Made by a program: the position numbers and the translations under genes. Of a stretch of DNA of 33,605 bases, positions 25,621 to 33,558 are shown one piece after another. The DNA is from CAZUSO01 sp964622775 (GTDB lineage: Bacteria > Bacteroidota > Bacteroidia > Chitinophagales > Chitinophagaceae), in contig CAZUSO010000031.1 of NCBI GenBank assembly GCA_964622775.1, forward strand, positions 1 to 33,605, in the 5' to 3' direction. Under the pieces are notes generated by a model. That model saw nothing but the letters and a program-made list of their open reading frames with translations. It had not been told where the DNA came from and did no database searches. Each line of letters begins with the position of its first letter. Within the stretch, counting starts at the first letter, position 1.

Positions 25621-25803
25621 TTATTGCACTTCTTCCACTTTCACCAAATGCTCCACCTTCCTGATCATACCTTTGATTTGGGGAGTAGCTTCCACCTCTA
25701 CGCTTGCATTCATCTTACGCAATCCCAAAGCCTGCAGGGTGCGCTTCTGGCGCTCCGGGCGGTCGATACCACTCTTTACCTGGGTTACTTTTACCTTAGA
25801 CAT
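25621..25803 (-). CDS. rpmD: 50S ribosomal protein L30
   Basis: A 60-residue large-subunit protein, normal bacterial size. The pattern KVTQVKSGIDRPERQKRTL followed by ALGLRKMNASVEVEATPQI is diagnostic. It lies between rpsE (83 bp) and rplO (110 bp), the usual order. Confidence 0.95.
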   Translation of the reverse strand: MSKVKVTQVKSGIDRPERQKRTLQALGLRKMNASVEVEATPQIKGMIRKVEHLVKVEEVQ

Positions 25804-25886
25804 AGTTTAATATTTTAAAATATAGAAAATTTATTTGCAGGATGATGCGTACCCACGGCGCGCAACATCTATCCGGCGGATGCATT

Positions 25887-26402
25887 TTATCCGTTAAACA
25901 CTCTTTTCAAACCCACATTACGCTCTTTAGCCACCTGCAAAGGTTCGCGCAAATCACTCAGGGCTTTAAAAGTAGCTTTAACCACGTTGTGCGGATTAGC
26001 AGAACCTAAAGATTTGGCCAATACATCAGTATAACCTGCCATTTCCAATACGGCACGCATGGTACCTCCGGCCAGTACTCCGGTACCGTGTGCAGCGGGT
26101 TTAATCAACACCTTAGCTGCACCCGCTTTAGAAAGCTGGTCATGCGGAATAGTGCCATGCATTAAAGGAACTTTTATCAGGTTCTTTTTGGCATCGTCAA
26201 TACCCTTTGCAATGGCTTCCTGCACTTCTTTGGCCTTACCCAGACCGTGACCTACCACGCCATTACCATTGCCCACGACTACTAATGCAGAAAAACTGAA
26301 TGCCCGTCCGCCTTTGGTAGTTTTAACCACGCGATTGATTGCAACCACCTTATCCTGTAATTCCGTATCTCCGGATTTTACCCGGTTATTTGATTGAGAC
26401 AT
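25887..26402 (-). CDS. rpsE: 30S ribosomal protein S5
   Basis: A 171-residue small-subunit protein involved in decoding accuracy and mRNA helicase activity. The S5 double-stranded RNA-binding domain starts with LQDKVVAINRVVKTTKGGR, followed by FSFSALVVVGNGNGVVGHG, and the C-terminal domain has KPAAHGTGVLAGG and NPHNVVKATFKAL. Length is typical for Bacteroidota. It is 49 bp after rplR. Confidence 0.97.
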   Translation of the reverse strand: MSQSNNRVKSGDTELQDKVVAINRVVKTTKGGRAFSFSALVVVGNGNGVVGHGLGKAKEVQEAIAKGIDDAKKNLIKVPLMHGTIPHDQLSKAGAAKVLIKPAAHGTGVLAGGTMRAVLEMAGYTDVLAKSLGSANPHNVVKATFKALSDLREPLQVAKERNVGLKRVFNG

Positions 26403-26451
26403 GTTGAATTTTTATTTTTTACTTCTGAATTGATGGATTCAAAATATAGTT

Positions 26452-26814
26452 TTAGAATTTTAAGCCGCCTTCACGGGCGCCATCCGCCAGTGATTTTACC
26501 CGACCGTGGTACAGATAGCCGCCGCGGTCAAAAACGCAGCCTTCAATACCTAAATCTTTTGCTTTTTGCGCAATGGCCTTCCCGACCAGCGCTGCTTTCT
26601 CGGACTTGGTTCCTTTCTGAGCAGCAATATCTTTCTGACGAGAATTAGCCGAAGCCAGTGTAGTACCGGTAGCGTCATCAATCAATTGCGCATAAATATC
26701 TTTATTGCTGCGGAATACGGACAAGCGGGGTGCAACTTTCGTTCCGCTGATGTGCTTACGAATGCGCCAGCGTAATTTCTGACGGCGTAAGACAGTTTGT
26801 GCTGTTTTTGACAT
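26452..26814 (-). CDS. rplR: 50S ribosomal protein L18
   Basis: A 120-residue 5S-rRNA-binding protein. The frame stays open 19 codons upstream, but MSKTAQTVLRRQKLRWRIRK is the natural N-terminus. Diagnostic parts are HISGTKVAPRLSVFRSNKDIYAQ and VFDRGGYLYHGRVKSLADGAREGG. It is separated from rplF by 195 bp, the second longest gap in the cluster. Confidence 0.96.
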   Translation of the reverse strand: MSKTAQTVLRRQKLRWRIRKHISGTKVAPRLSVFRSNKDIYAQLIDDATGTTLASANSRQKDIAAQKGTKSEKAALVGKAIAQKAKDLGIEGCVFDRGGYLYHGRVKSLADGAREGGLKF

Positions 26815-26943
26815 ATTATAGCTATTTTGTACGGGCTCTCCTTTTAGCGAAACATCGGGGCAACTGACCATCCCTTTTTAGATTGTGGCCTATCACCCGT
26901 TCCGTATTAAAAGTCGGCTGCCGAAGGTTAAGTTTAAGTACTG

Positions 26944-26973
26944 TCTGGTATTATTCCACATCAGGATACCAGA
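26944..26973. other. Hairpin in the rplF-rplR spacer
   Basis: TCTGGTAT and ATACCAGA form a perfect 8-bp stem around a 14-nt loop. No T run follows in either direction, so a processing site or regulatory structure is more likely than a terminator. Confidence 0.35.
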
Positions 26974-27009
26974 GCCTTTAGCGGGCACAGGTATCCAAAA
27001 TTCAATTTT

Positions 27010-27564
27010 TTATTTACCCGATGTTTTACCTGCTTTACGACGAACCACCTCACCGGCAAAGCGTACCCCTTTACCTTTGTAGGGTTCGGGCTTACGCAGG
27101 CCGCGAATCCTGGCAGCAACCTGACCTACTAATTGTTTATCAATAGATTGCAGGGTAACTTTAGGCGGCTGTCCTTTGAGCATTTCCGCACTGGCTTTCA
27201 CATCCGAAGGTAACTCCATAATGATATTATGCGAAAAACCTAAAGACATATCCAGTTGTTGTCCGGTAACGGCGGCACGGTAACCCACCCCAACCAGCTC
27301 CAGGTTGATGGTATAGCCTTCGCTCACGCCGATAACCATATTATTAATCAGGGCACGATACAATCCGTGTAAAGCGCGATGACGAATCTGATCAGTCGGA
27401 CGGCTAAGCACAACCTCGCCATCAATAACTTCCACTTTAATATCGCGGTCGATCTGTTGTTTCAATTCGCCTTTAGGGCCTTTTACAGTCACCTCATTGG
27501 ATGGACTTACCGTCAGTGTCACTTTGTCTGCCAGTTTCACCGGCTTTTTACCTATACGAGACAT
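27010..27564 (-). CDS. rplF: 50S ribosomal protein L6
   Basis: A 184-residue large-subunit protein at the factor-binding region. It starts MSRIGKKPVKLADKVTL and has GPKGELKQ, the middle LVGVGYRAAV and the signature KPEPYKGKGVRF near the end. It is now the first gene of the downstream unit: the gene before it should be rpsH, but about 1.87 kb intervenes. A well-formed promoter lies about 110-140 bp upstream. Confidence 0.97.
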   Translation of the reverse strand: MSRIGKKPVKLADKVTLTVSPSNEVTVKGPKGELKQQIDRDIKVEVIDGEVVLSRPTDQIRHRALHGLYRALINNMVIGVSEGYTINLELVGVGYRAAVTGQQLDMSLGFSHNIIMELPSDVKASAEMLKGQPPKVTLQSIDKQLVGQVAARIRGLRKPEPYKGKGVRFAGEVVRRKAGKTSGK

Positions 27565-27672
27565 TTCTTAATTATTGAACATTAAATTATTGATATTGAA
27601 TTTCCGCTTTCAGTGTACGTATAGTTCAACTTAGATTGTCGGAAAAACTCACCTTTATTTCTAAAAGGAGTG

Positions 27673-27703
27673 CAAAGGTAGAAGGTTTTTCATAGAAAAC
27701 AAA
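27673..27703 (-). promoter_or_regulatory. Promoter of the rplF-secY unit
   Basis: On the minus strand TTTG (27700-27703) is followed after 19 nt by TACCTTTG (27673-27680). Both boxes and spacing agree fully with the Bacteroidota -33/-7 consensus. Transcription would start near 27667 with a leader of about 100 nt. This is the best promoter in the window. Confidence 0.78.
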
Positions 27704-27926
27704 AAAATGTTTGGAATAAGATAAGGGAATTTTTGAATCTCTCCATCGTTTTTTGTAACTGGAAGACAAAGAAATTGCCGCATTACATTGACAGCACATT
27801 TTTCATCATTCCGAAAGTAATTAGACATCATGCTGTTTTGCTTAACTGACGATATCGCAGGTACGACAATGATATGCATCCAAATAATAAACAATAGCTC
27901 CGGAGACGCCGAATGGAGGGATTATT

Positions 27927-27934
27927 TATCTTTG
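27927..27934 (+). promoter_or_regulatory. Possible promoter box for the TonB-C gene
   Basis: TATCTTTG is a full -7 match but lies 141 bp before the ATG, and no -33 box is at the right distance. Confidence 0.35.
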
Positions 27935-28075
27935 TGTGTTACATTTTTTATCTAAGCCATTCCTTTATTTATAAAATTTTCAATACGACTTATTTGCAAT
28001 TATAAATATGCTATTTTCATGATATTTATTTATGATTGATTAAATAATCATCAAATCTAAACCAAATTAGTAAAA

Positions 28076-29137
28076 ATGATAAGACATTTAATCCTTTTCA
28101 TAGTTGTATTTGCTGCCTTTTCGAATACGGTAAATGCACAATCACAGCCGGGCGATAAACTAAGCGATTATATTGTTACTACCAATAATGGAAGCACAAA
28201 ATCGGTAAAAAATATTCATGCTATGGATTATTCGGGAGATACGCTCAAACTATACGCCGACCCAACATGGAAAAAATGCACTTACCGCCAGGCTGCTGTT
28301 TACACTATAGCTTACAAAGAAAAAAAACACTGGCATTGCTTCGATTATGCCGTTTATGCTATGAATGTAAGAGGACTGGTGAGAGAGGGTTATTTTTTAG
28401 ACAAAGCAATGCACATTCCCGACAGTATTTTTACCTGGTATTATGGTAATAAGTCGGTGAGAAAAACAGGCTTTTTTAAAAATGGATTAAAAAGCGGAAC
28501 ATGGCTTTCTTTCAATGCATCAGAAGCAATAACGGACTCTTTTAATTACAGGGACGGAGTCATGTATGGGTTGAATTTTAAAAGTGATTATTCAAAGCAT
28601 AAAAAGCAAGTTTACCTTATGGATAATTCAGGCGACGGCTCGGGCTATACATACGATATCCGGCATGATACCGACACGCAATATCTTGGTAAATACGCTA
28701 GGGGCTTCGTACAAGACAGTGTATGGGTGATGTATTATGAAACAGGAGAAATATGGCATAGCGAAACGTATGATAATGGGAAAAAAATAGCTGAAGCGTG
28801 CTTTGAAGAAACCGGCGAAAAACATCAGGGTGGGTGTATTAGGGTAATGCCGGAATACCCCGGCGGCATGTCGGCATTGCAACAATATCTGAGCAGGAAC
28901 CTTCACTATCCCGAAGCATTGCTCAAATATGGAGCTGAGGGTACCGTACTGGTTGAGTTTACGGTAAAGTCCGATGGCAAAATAGACGACATTCAAATTT
29001 TGTCCTCTCCCAATCCGGACTTTTCAAAAGAAGTGATTAGGATAATAAATGCAATGCCTAAATGGAAGCCGGCCTTTTGCTACACAAAAAACGTAGATGT
29101 TTATTATAAGATACCTGTTACATTCAAAATATCATAA
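28076..29137 (+). CDS. Secreted protein with MORN-like repeats and a TonB C-terminal domain
   Basis: A 353-residue protein. Residues 1-21 are a signal peptide. The middle has antitoxin-like/MORN-type repeats (YwqK style) near TGFFKNGLKSGTWLSF (131-146) and MYYETGEIWHSETYDNGKK (219-237). Residues 259-352 are a TonB C-terminal domain: PEYPGGMSALQQYL, the HYPE motif, GTVLVEFTVKSDGKI and MPKWKPA. Unlike true TonB it has no N-terminal anchor with a proline-rich spacer, as is usual for this Bacteroidota family; its role in the periplasm is unclear. It is inserted on the opposite strand between rpsH and rplF, is AT-richer than its neighbours and has no partner gene nearby. Confidence 0.85.
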   Translation: MIRHLILFIVVFAAFSNTVNAQSQPGDKLSDYIVTTNNGSTKSVKNIHAMDYSGDTLKLYADPTWKKCTYRQAAVYTIAYKEKKHWHCFDYAVYAMNVRGLVREGYFLDKAMHIPDSIFTWYYGNKSVRKTGFFKNGLKSGTWLSFNASEAITDSFNYRDGVMYGLNFKSDYSKHKKQVYLMDNSGDGSGYTYDIRHDTDTQYLGKYARGFVQDSVWVMYYETGEIWHSETYDNGKKIAEACFEETGEKHQGGCIRVMPEYPGGMSALQQYLSRNLHYPEALLKYGAEGTVLVEFTVKSDGKIDDIQILSSPNPDFSKEVIRIINAMPKWKPAFCYTKNVDVYYKIPVTFKIS

Positions 29138-29433
29138 AAGCAATAAACCGGATTGTGTTAATGGATGGGCATATTCAATTGGCACCTTTAATTTTCAATG
29201 CAACTCCTCTCGTGTCCTCTTCATTAGCTTAAATTGCAGGAAATTGACCATCATCTTCCATTGCTTAGCTTACTTCATCCATAGAAAATTTATCGTCAGC
29301 AACTATTGCCGGGCGAAAGCATGTACATACGAGCTATCGGACAAAATTGTTTCGAATGGGCAAAATACACAAAAGCTCATTCAGAATATCCAAATGAGCT
29401 TTGATGTAAAAAAGCAAATATTGCAATAAAATC
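29138..29433. other. Spacer between the TonB-C gene and rpsH
   Basis: Convergent spacer with no gene. Its right end carries the hairpin at 29372-29402. Confidence 0.45.
29372..29402 (-). terminator. Probable terminator after rpsH
   Basis: A perfect 10-bp stem AAAGCTCATT/AATGAGCTTT with an 11-nt loop, about 30 bp past the rpsH stop. On the minus strand the following bases are T-rich but broken (TTTTGTGTATTTT), so efficiency is uncertain. Confidence 0.55.
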
Positions 29434-29832
29434 TTACCAGATATGGCAAAGTACTTCACCCCCTACATTATTAGCTCTTGCTTCCTTATCGGTCATTACG
29501 CCTTTAGAAGTAGAGATAATGGCGATGCCTAATCCGTTTTTCACCCGGCTGATATCAGCCGGCTTTGCATACTGGCGCAAACCGGGACGGCTCACGCGCT
29601 CCAGGGAGCGGATAGCCGGGACTCTACTTTCGGCATTGTATTTCAGGGCAATCTTAATGATACCCTGCTTATTGTCTTCTTCAAATTTGTATTTCAGGAT
29701 ATAGCCTTTATCGTACAGAATTTCAGTCATTCTTTTCTTCAGGTTGGAAGCCGGAATTTCCACGATACGGTGGCGGGCCATTTGTCCGTTACGAATGCGG
29801 GTTAAATAATCTGCGATTGGATCAGTTACCAT
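29434..29832 (-). CDS. rpsH: 30S ribosomal protein S8
   Basis: A 132-residue primary 16S-binding protein. Diagnostic are MVTDPIADYLTRIRNGQ at the start, SRPGLRQYAK in the middle and the C-terminal GLGIAIISTSKGVMTDKEAR. In E. coli S8 is the autogenous repressor of the spc operon, including the genes now placed in the separate rplF unit; whether that link survives here is open. It is the last gene of the upstream unit. Confidence 0.97.
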   Translation of the reverse strand: MVTDPIADYLTRIRNGQMARHRIVEIPASNLKKRMTEILYDKGYILKYKFEEDNKQGIIKIALKYNAESRVPAIRSLERVSRPGLRQYAKPADISRVKNGLGIAIISTSKGVMTDKEARANNVGGEVLCHIW

Positions 29833-29932
29833 TTTTTTATGTTGTTTAATATTGTTTGATAATTGATGATAGTTGAATGCCAGGCATTCCTTATCACCTA
29901 ACGTTTCAAAAAGCGCAAAAGCTTTCCGGCAA

Positions 29933-30202
29933 TTACCAGGAAGCCTTTTTAACGCCGGGGAACATGCCGTCTAAAGCCATTTCCCGGAAAATAACGCGGG
30001 CAATGCCGAACTGGCGCATATAACCCTTTGGACGGCCGGTGAGCTGACAACGGTTCTTCAACCGGACGGGAGAAGCGTTCCTGGGTAATTTATCCAACGC
30101 TTCATAATCACCGGCAGCTTTTAATGCGGCGCGTTTTTCGGCATATTGTGCCACCATTTTTTCGCGTTTACGCTGGCGTGCTTTAACTGATTCTCTTGCC
30201 AT
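29933..30202 (-). CDS. rpsN: 30S ribosomal protein S14 (zinc-independent form)
   Basis: An 89-residue small-subunit protein. MARESVKARQRKREKMVAQY is chosen as the start although the frame continues 14 codons upstream. The C-terminal NRCQLTGRPKGYMRQFGIAR is diagnostic. Only one cysteine of the zinc-ribbon positions is present and the length is 89, so this is the long C-minus form rather than the 61-residue zinc form. Confidence 0.96.
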   Translation of the reverse strand: MARESVKARQRKREKMVAQYAEKRAALKAAGDYEALDKLPRNASPVRLKNRCQLTGRPKGYMRQFGIARVIFREMALDGMFPGVKKASW

Positions 30203-30255
30203 AATTCTTTTTATTTGGGCTTGCAGCGCTATCACGCTGCGCATCCTGTATTTTT

Positions 30256-30831
30256 TTAATTATTATCTTTTCTGATGTTTTTAAACGGCATACCCAGCTC
30301 TTTCAGCAGTTCGTAAGCCTCTTCATTGGTTTTCGCCGTAGTTACGAAGGTCAAATCCATTCCGCTGATGCGGCTTACCTTATCGATATCGATTTCCGGG
30401 TAAATAATCTGCTCGGTAACGCCGAAGGTGTAATTGCCACGACCGTCAAAAGATTTGTCATTGATACCTTTAAAGTCGCGCACACGCGGCAGGGAGACGG
30501 AAATCAGGCGGTCTAAAAATTCATACATATTACTACCACGGAGCGTAACGCGGCAGCCGATAGGCATATTTTTACGCAATTTAAAGTTGGACACGTCCTT
30601 TTTAGAAAGTGTAGGCACCGCTTTCTGACCGGCAATCATGGTCATTTCTTTCACGGCATCATCCACTAATTTTTTATCGGCAACAGAACCTTTAACGCCC
30701 TGATTCAGGCATATTTTGGTCAGCCGGGGAACCTGCATTACGGACTTGTAGCTGAACTTTTTCATCAGCGTATCCGCTACTTCTTCTTTATATTTTTTCT
30801 GAAGACGTGGTATGTAAGTTGTAGTACTCAT
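30256..30831 (-). CDS. rplE: 50S ribosomal protein L5
   Basis: A 191-residue 5S-rRNA-binding protein. PRLTKICLNQGVKGS, RGSNMYEFLDRLISVSLPRVRDF and the C-terminal SGMDLTFVTTAKTNEEAYELL are diagnostic. Its ATG overlaps the rplX stop by one base (TAATG), so translation of the two is coupled. Confidence 0.97.
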   Translation of the reverse strand: MSTTTYIPRLQKKYKEEVADTLMKKFSYKSVMQVPRLTKICLNQGVKGSVADKKLVDDAVKEMTMIAGQKAVPTLSKKDVSNFKLRKNMPIGCRVTLRGSNMYEFLDRLISVSLPRVRDFKGINDKSFDGRGNYTFGVTEQIIYPEIDIDKVSRISGMDLTFVTTAKTNEEAYELLKELGMPFKNIRKDNN

Positions 30832-31169
30832 TATTTAAGTTCTTGACCTGATTTTTTAAAAATACGAATTGCTTTCCCGTCTTTTCTTTCCCGACGGATA
30901 CGGGAAGGAGCCTTTGCTTTAGCATCCCACAACTGTACGTTAGAGATGTGAACAGGCGCTTCTTCTTTCACGATACCTCCCTGAGGGTTTTTGGCGCTGG
31001 GCTTCAGGTGTTTGGTAACGATATTGACACCGGCTACCAATACGCGGCTTTTCAGCGGATATACAGCCAATACTTCGCGCGGTGTGGTGCGACTGCGGTC
31101 ATTACCGGCAATTACTACTACCTGATCACCTTTCTTAATATTGAACTTTGGTTTGAATCTTGTGTTCAT
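30831..31169 (-). CDS. rplX: 50S ribosomal protein L24
   Basis: A 112-residue assembly-initiating protein. The KOW motif is in IKKGDQVVVIAGNDRSR, and NIVTKHLKPS plus APVHISNVQLWD are family signatures. It overlaps rplE by one base and follows rplN by 62 bp. Confidence 0.97.
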   Translation of the reverse strand: MNTRFKPKFNIKKGDQVVVIAGNDRSRTTPREVLAVYPLKSRVLVAGVNIVTKHLKPSAKNPQGGIVKEEAPVHISNVQLWDAKAKAPSRIRRERKDGKAIRIFKKSGQELK

Positions 31170-31231
31170 CTTTTTTAAAACTTAAGCCGCTGATTAAAAA
31201 CGGGCGGCAAAGGTACAAAATTATTTTTCAA

Positions 31232-31600
31232 TTATAGTACTTCGGGCGCTAATGAAACAATTTTCATATAGCCTTTATCGCGCAACTCACGCGCTACCGG
31301 TCCGAAAATACGTGTGCCGCGTGGATCGCCGGCATTGTTCAGTAATACTACGGCATTATCATCAAAATTGATGTAAGAACCGTCCTTCCGGCGCAGCTTA
31401 TTTTTAGTACGAACAATTACGGCTTTGCTCACGGTTCCTTTCTTCACGCCACCGGCAGGGATAGAATCCTTAACGGTAACAACAATCTGATCGCCGATTC
31501 CTGCATATTGCTGGCCGCTGTTGCCCAATACACGGATGCAAAGCACTTCTTTGGCACCGCTGTTATCTGCTACATTGAGCCTTGATTCCTGCTGTATCAT
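31232..31600 (-). CDS. rplN: 50S ribosomal protein L14
   Basis: A 122-residue protein, exactly the usual size. MIQQESRLNVADNSGAKEV, then the signature KKGTVSKAVIVRTK and DDNAVVLLNNAGDPRGTRI, are highly conserved, ending VSLAPEVL. It follows rpsQ by 94 bp. Confidence 0.98.
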   Translation of the reverse strand: MIQQESRLNVADNSGAKEVLCIRVLGNSGQQYAGIGDQIVVTVKDSIPAGGVKKGTVSKAVIVRTKNKLRRKDGSYINFDDNAVVLLNNAGDPRGTRIFGPVARELRDKGYMKIVSLAPEVL

Positions 31601-31694
31601 TTTTCCTTAATATTTAGCGATTTGCTAATGAGTTTATTTATTGATTTGATAAATTACTGAGCCGGTTAGAGCCCGAAACGGAAGCGACAAAAAA

Positions 31695-31955
31695 TTATTT
31701 TGCTTTTTCAATCACCTCTACTAAGCGCCAGCGCTTGGTCTTACTCATCGGACGGGTTTCCATGATGCGCACGGTATCGCCGATACCACATTGGTTGCTC
31801 TCGTCATGAGCATGAAACCGGGTCGTTTTTTTCAGAAACTTACCATAGATCGGGTGCTTTACCTTACGCTCAACGGCCACGGTAATGGTTTTATCCATTT
31901 TATCACTGGTTACAATACCGATACGGCTTTTTCTGATTTTTCTTTCTACTGACAT
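31695..31955 (-). CDS. rpsQ: 30S ribosomal protein S17
   Basis: An 86-residue 16S-binding protein of the OB-fold type. GIVTSDKMDKTITVAVER and KHPIYGKFLKKTTRFHAHDE are typical, followed by the signature GDTVRIMETRPMSKTKRW. It lies 22 bp after rpmC, the usual order. Confidence 0.97.
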   Translation of the reverse strand: MSVERKIRKSRIGIVTSDKMDKTITVAVERKVKHPIYGKFLKKTTRFHAHDESNQCGIGDTVRIMETRPMSKTKRWRLVEVIEKAK

Positions 31956-31977
31956 TCTGAAAGATGTTGATTTTAAA

Positions 31978-32193
31978 TTATTTGTTTGCTAATTTTCTTT
32001 TGTGTTGCTCGGTTTTCAGACGGGCGATCTGACGGCGGATACCGCGGATGGCCATTGGATTTTCAATGGGATTTACCGCATGGCTGAATTTCATCTTTTT
32101 CAGATTAAAACTCTCCTCGTCTAATTTATCGTTTAAAGCTTCGTCGGTCAGGGAGCGATAATCTTCCACTTGTGCTTTTTTTGACTTTGCCAT
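31978..32193 (-). CDS. rpmC: 50S ribosomal protein L29
   Basis: A 71-residue protein near the exit tunnel. It has YRSLTDEALNDKLDEESFNLKKMKF and the signature IRRQIARLKTEQ. Order and spacing between rplP and rpsQ are normal. Confidence 0.96.
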   Translation of the reverse strand: MAKSKKAQVEDYRSLTDEALNDKLDEESFNLKKMKFSHAVNPIENPMAIRGIRRQIARLKTEQHKRKLANK

Positions 32194-32272
32194 AGTTTTT
32201 ATGAATTATATACGGTAACCGGGTTTCAGCAGGATTCCAGACCTTGCTCCGGATACGGATATGTTTTAAATA

Positions 32273-32695
32273 TTATGCTTCAGAATAATCTCTGCGGGTT
32301 ACAAATTTGGTTTTGATGGGTAATTTCTGTGCGGCCAACTCCATAGCTTCTCTGGCTAATTGCTGAGATACTCCCTCGATTTCAAACAGGATACGACCTG
32401 GTTTCACTACGGCAGCCCAGTATTCCAGGTTACCTTTACCTTTACCCATACGCACTTCAGCAGGTTTATTCGTGATTGGCTTATCCGGGAAAATGCGAAT
32501 CCAAACGGTACCTTCCCTTTTCATGTGACGTGTCATGGCCTGGCGAGCTGCTTCAATCTGACGATTCGTAATCCATTTGGGCTCCAGCGATTTCAAGCCA
32601 AAGGAACCAAACGCCACAGTAGATCCGCGTTCCGCGTTACCGCGAATACGACCCTTATGCTGCTTACGGTGTTTTACTCTTTTCGGTTGTAACAT
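32273..32695 (-). CDS. rplP: 50S ribosomal protein L16
   Basis: A 140-residue protein at the A-site/tRNA elbow. MLQPKRVKHRKQHKGRI, FPDKPITNKPAEVRMGKGKG and EIEGVSQQLAREAMELAAQKLP are diagnostic. It follows rpsC by 68 bp. Confidence 0.98.
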   Translation of the reverse strand: MLQPKRVKHRKQHKGRIRGNAERGSTVAFGSFGLKSLEPKWITNRQIEAARQAMTRHMKREGTVWIRIFPDKPITNKPAEVRMGKGKGNLEYWAAVVKPGRILFEIEGVSQQLAREAMELAAQKLPIKTKFVTRRDYSEA

Positions 32696-32763
32696 TGTTT
32701 GATATTTTAAGCGGAATTTTTTTAATTCCCGTATTATTCCAGATTATTTTTAATCAATATAAA

Positions 32764-33558
32764 TTACTTCGTATTGCTACGGCCACCACGGCCACGGCCA
32801 GATCCTCCGCCTCTTCCACCACGGCCTCCACGGTCACGGTCGCCGCGATCCCGGTCGGAACCTTCGTTAAATCCGCCACGACGTTCATTAGCGCTTCCAC
32901 CGATCAGGTTAGGATTCAAATCTCTTTTTCCTAGAACCTCTCCTTTACAAATCCATATCTTCAGTCCGATTTTACCATAAACCGTCATGGCATATACCGA
33001 AGCATAATCAATATCCATCCGGAAGGTATGCAATGGGGTACGGCCTTGCTTAATCTCTTCACTGCGGGCAATTTCAGCACCACCCAGACGACCGCTTGCT
33101 TTGATCTTAATACCTTCCGCGCCCATACGCATCGCAGTAGCAATAGCCATTTTGATAGCCCGCTTGTAAGACACCCGTCCTTCGATTTGGCGGGCAATGC
33201 TCTCCCCTACAATCTGGGCATTCAGTTCCGGGCGGCGGATTTCAAGGATATTAATTTGCACATCCACGTTACCGGTAAGTTTTTTCAGCTCTTCTTTGAT
33301 GCGATCCACTTCCTGTCCTCCCTTACCGATGATGATACCCGGCTTGGAGGTATGAATAGTGATAATCAGTTTGCCTAAGGTACGTTCAATAACGATACGG
33401 GCAACGCCGCCTTTATTAATACGCGCATTCAGGTAGGTGCGGATTTTATGATCCTCTACTACATTTTTTCCGAAGTTCTTAGGGCTGCTGTACCACATAG
33501 AGTCCCAACCACGAATGATGCCTAAACGATTACCAATTGGATTTGCTTTTTGACCCAT
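32764..33558 (-). CDS. rpsC: 30S ribosomal protein S3 with a Gly/Arg-rich tail
   Basis: A 264-residue small-subunit protein at the mRNA entry. It starts MGQKANPIGNRLGIIRGW, has the KH motif PGIIIGKGGQEVDRIKEEL and the C-terminal domain ending near GEVLGKRDLNPNL. After residue about 228 comes a repetitive tail built of RDRGDRDRGGRGG and GRGRGG units, absent from enteric S3, which may add RNA contacts; similar basic tails occur in some Bacteroidota S3. The next upstream gene should be rplV, just beyond the right edge; the 47 bp between carry a TTTTGAA-type tract. Confidence 0.97.
   Translation of the reverse strand: MGQKANPIGNRLGIIRGWDSMWYSSPKNFGKNVVEDHKIRTYLNARINKGGVARIVIERTLGKLIITIHTSKPGIIIGKGGQEVDRIKEELKKLTGNVDVQINILEIRRPELNAQIVGESIARQIEGRVSYKRAIKMAIATAMRMGAEGIKIKASGRLGGAEIARSEEIKQGRTPLHTFRMDIDYASVYAMTVYGKIGLKIWICKGEVLGKRDLNPNLIGGSANERRGGFNEGSDRDRGDRDRGGRGGRGGGSGRGRGGRSNTK

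Larger units (their letters stand above)
27565..28075. other. AT-rich spacer between rplF and the TonB-C gene
   Basis: A divergent region carrying the rplF promoter (minus strand) and a possible promoter for the TonB-C gene (plus strand). No credible gene is present; the 77-codon frame on the minus strand crosses the rplF promoter and has no family. Confidence 0.5.

Noticed and set aside
27661..27894. 77-codon frame on the minus strand upstream of rplF
   Set aside because: It overlaps the well-formed rplF promoter and matches no family.
29097..29429. 110-codon frame overlapping the end of the TonB-C gene
   Set aside because: It overlaps a real gene in another frame and then crosses the hairpin after rpsH; composition is not protein-like.
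31208..31215. TACCTTTG on the minus strand between rplN and rplX
   Set aside because: There is no -33 box at the right distance and the genes form a tight operon; probably a chance match.
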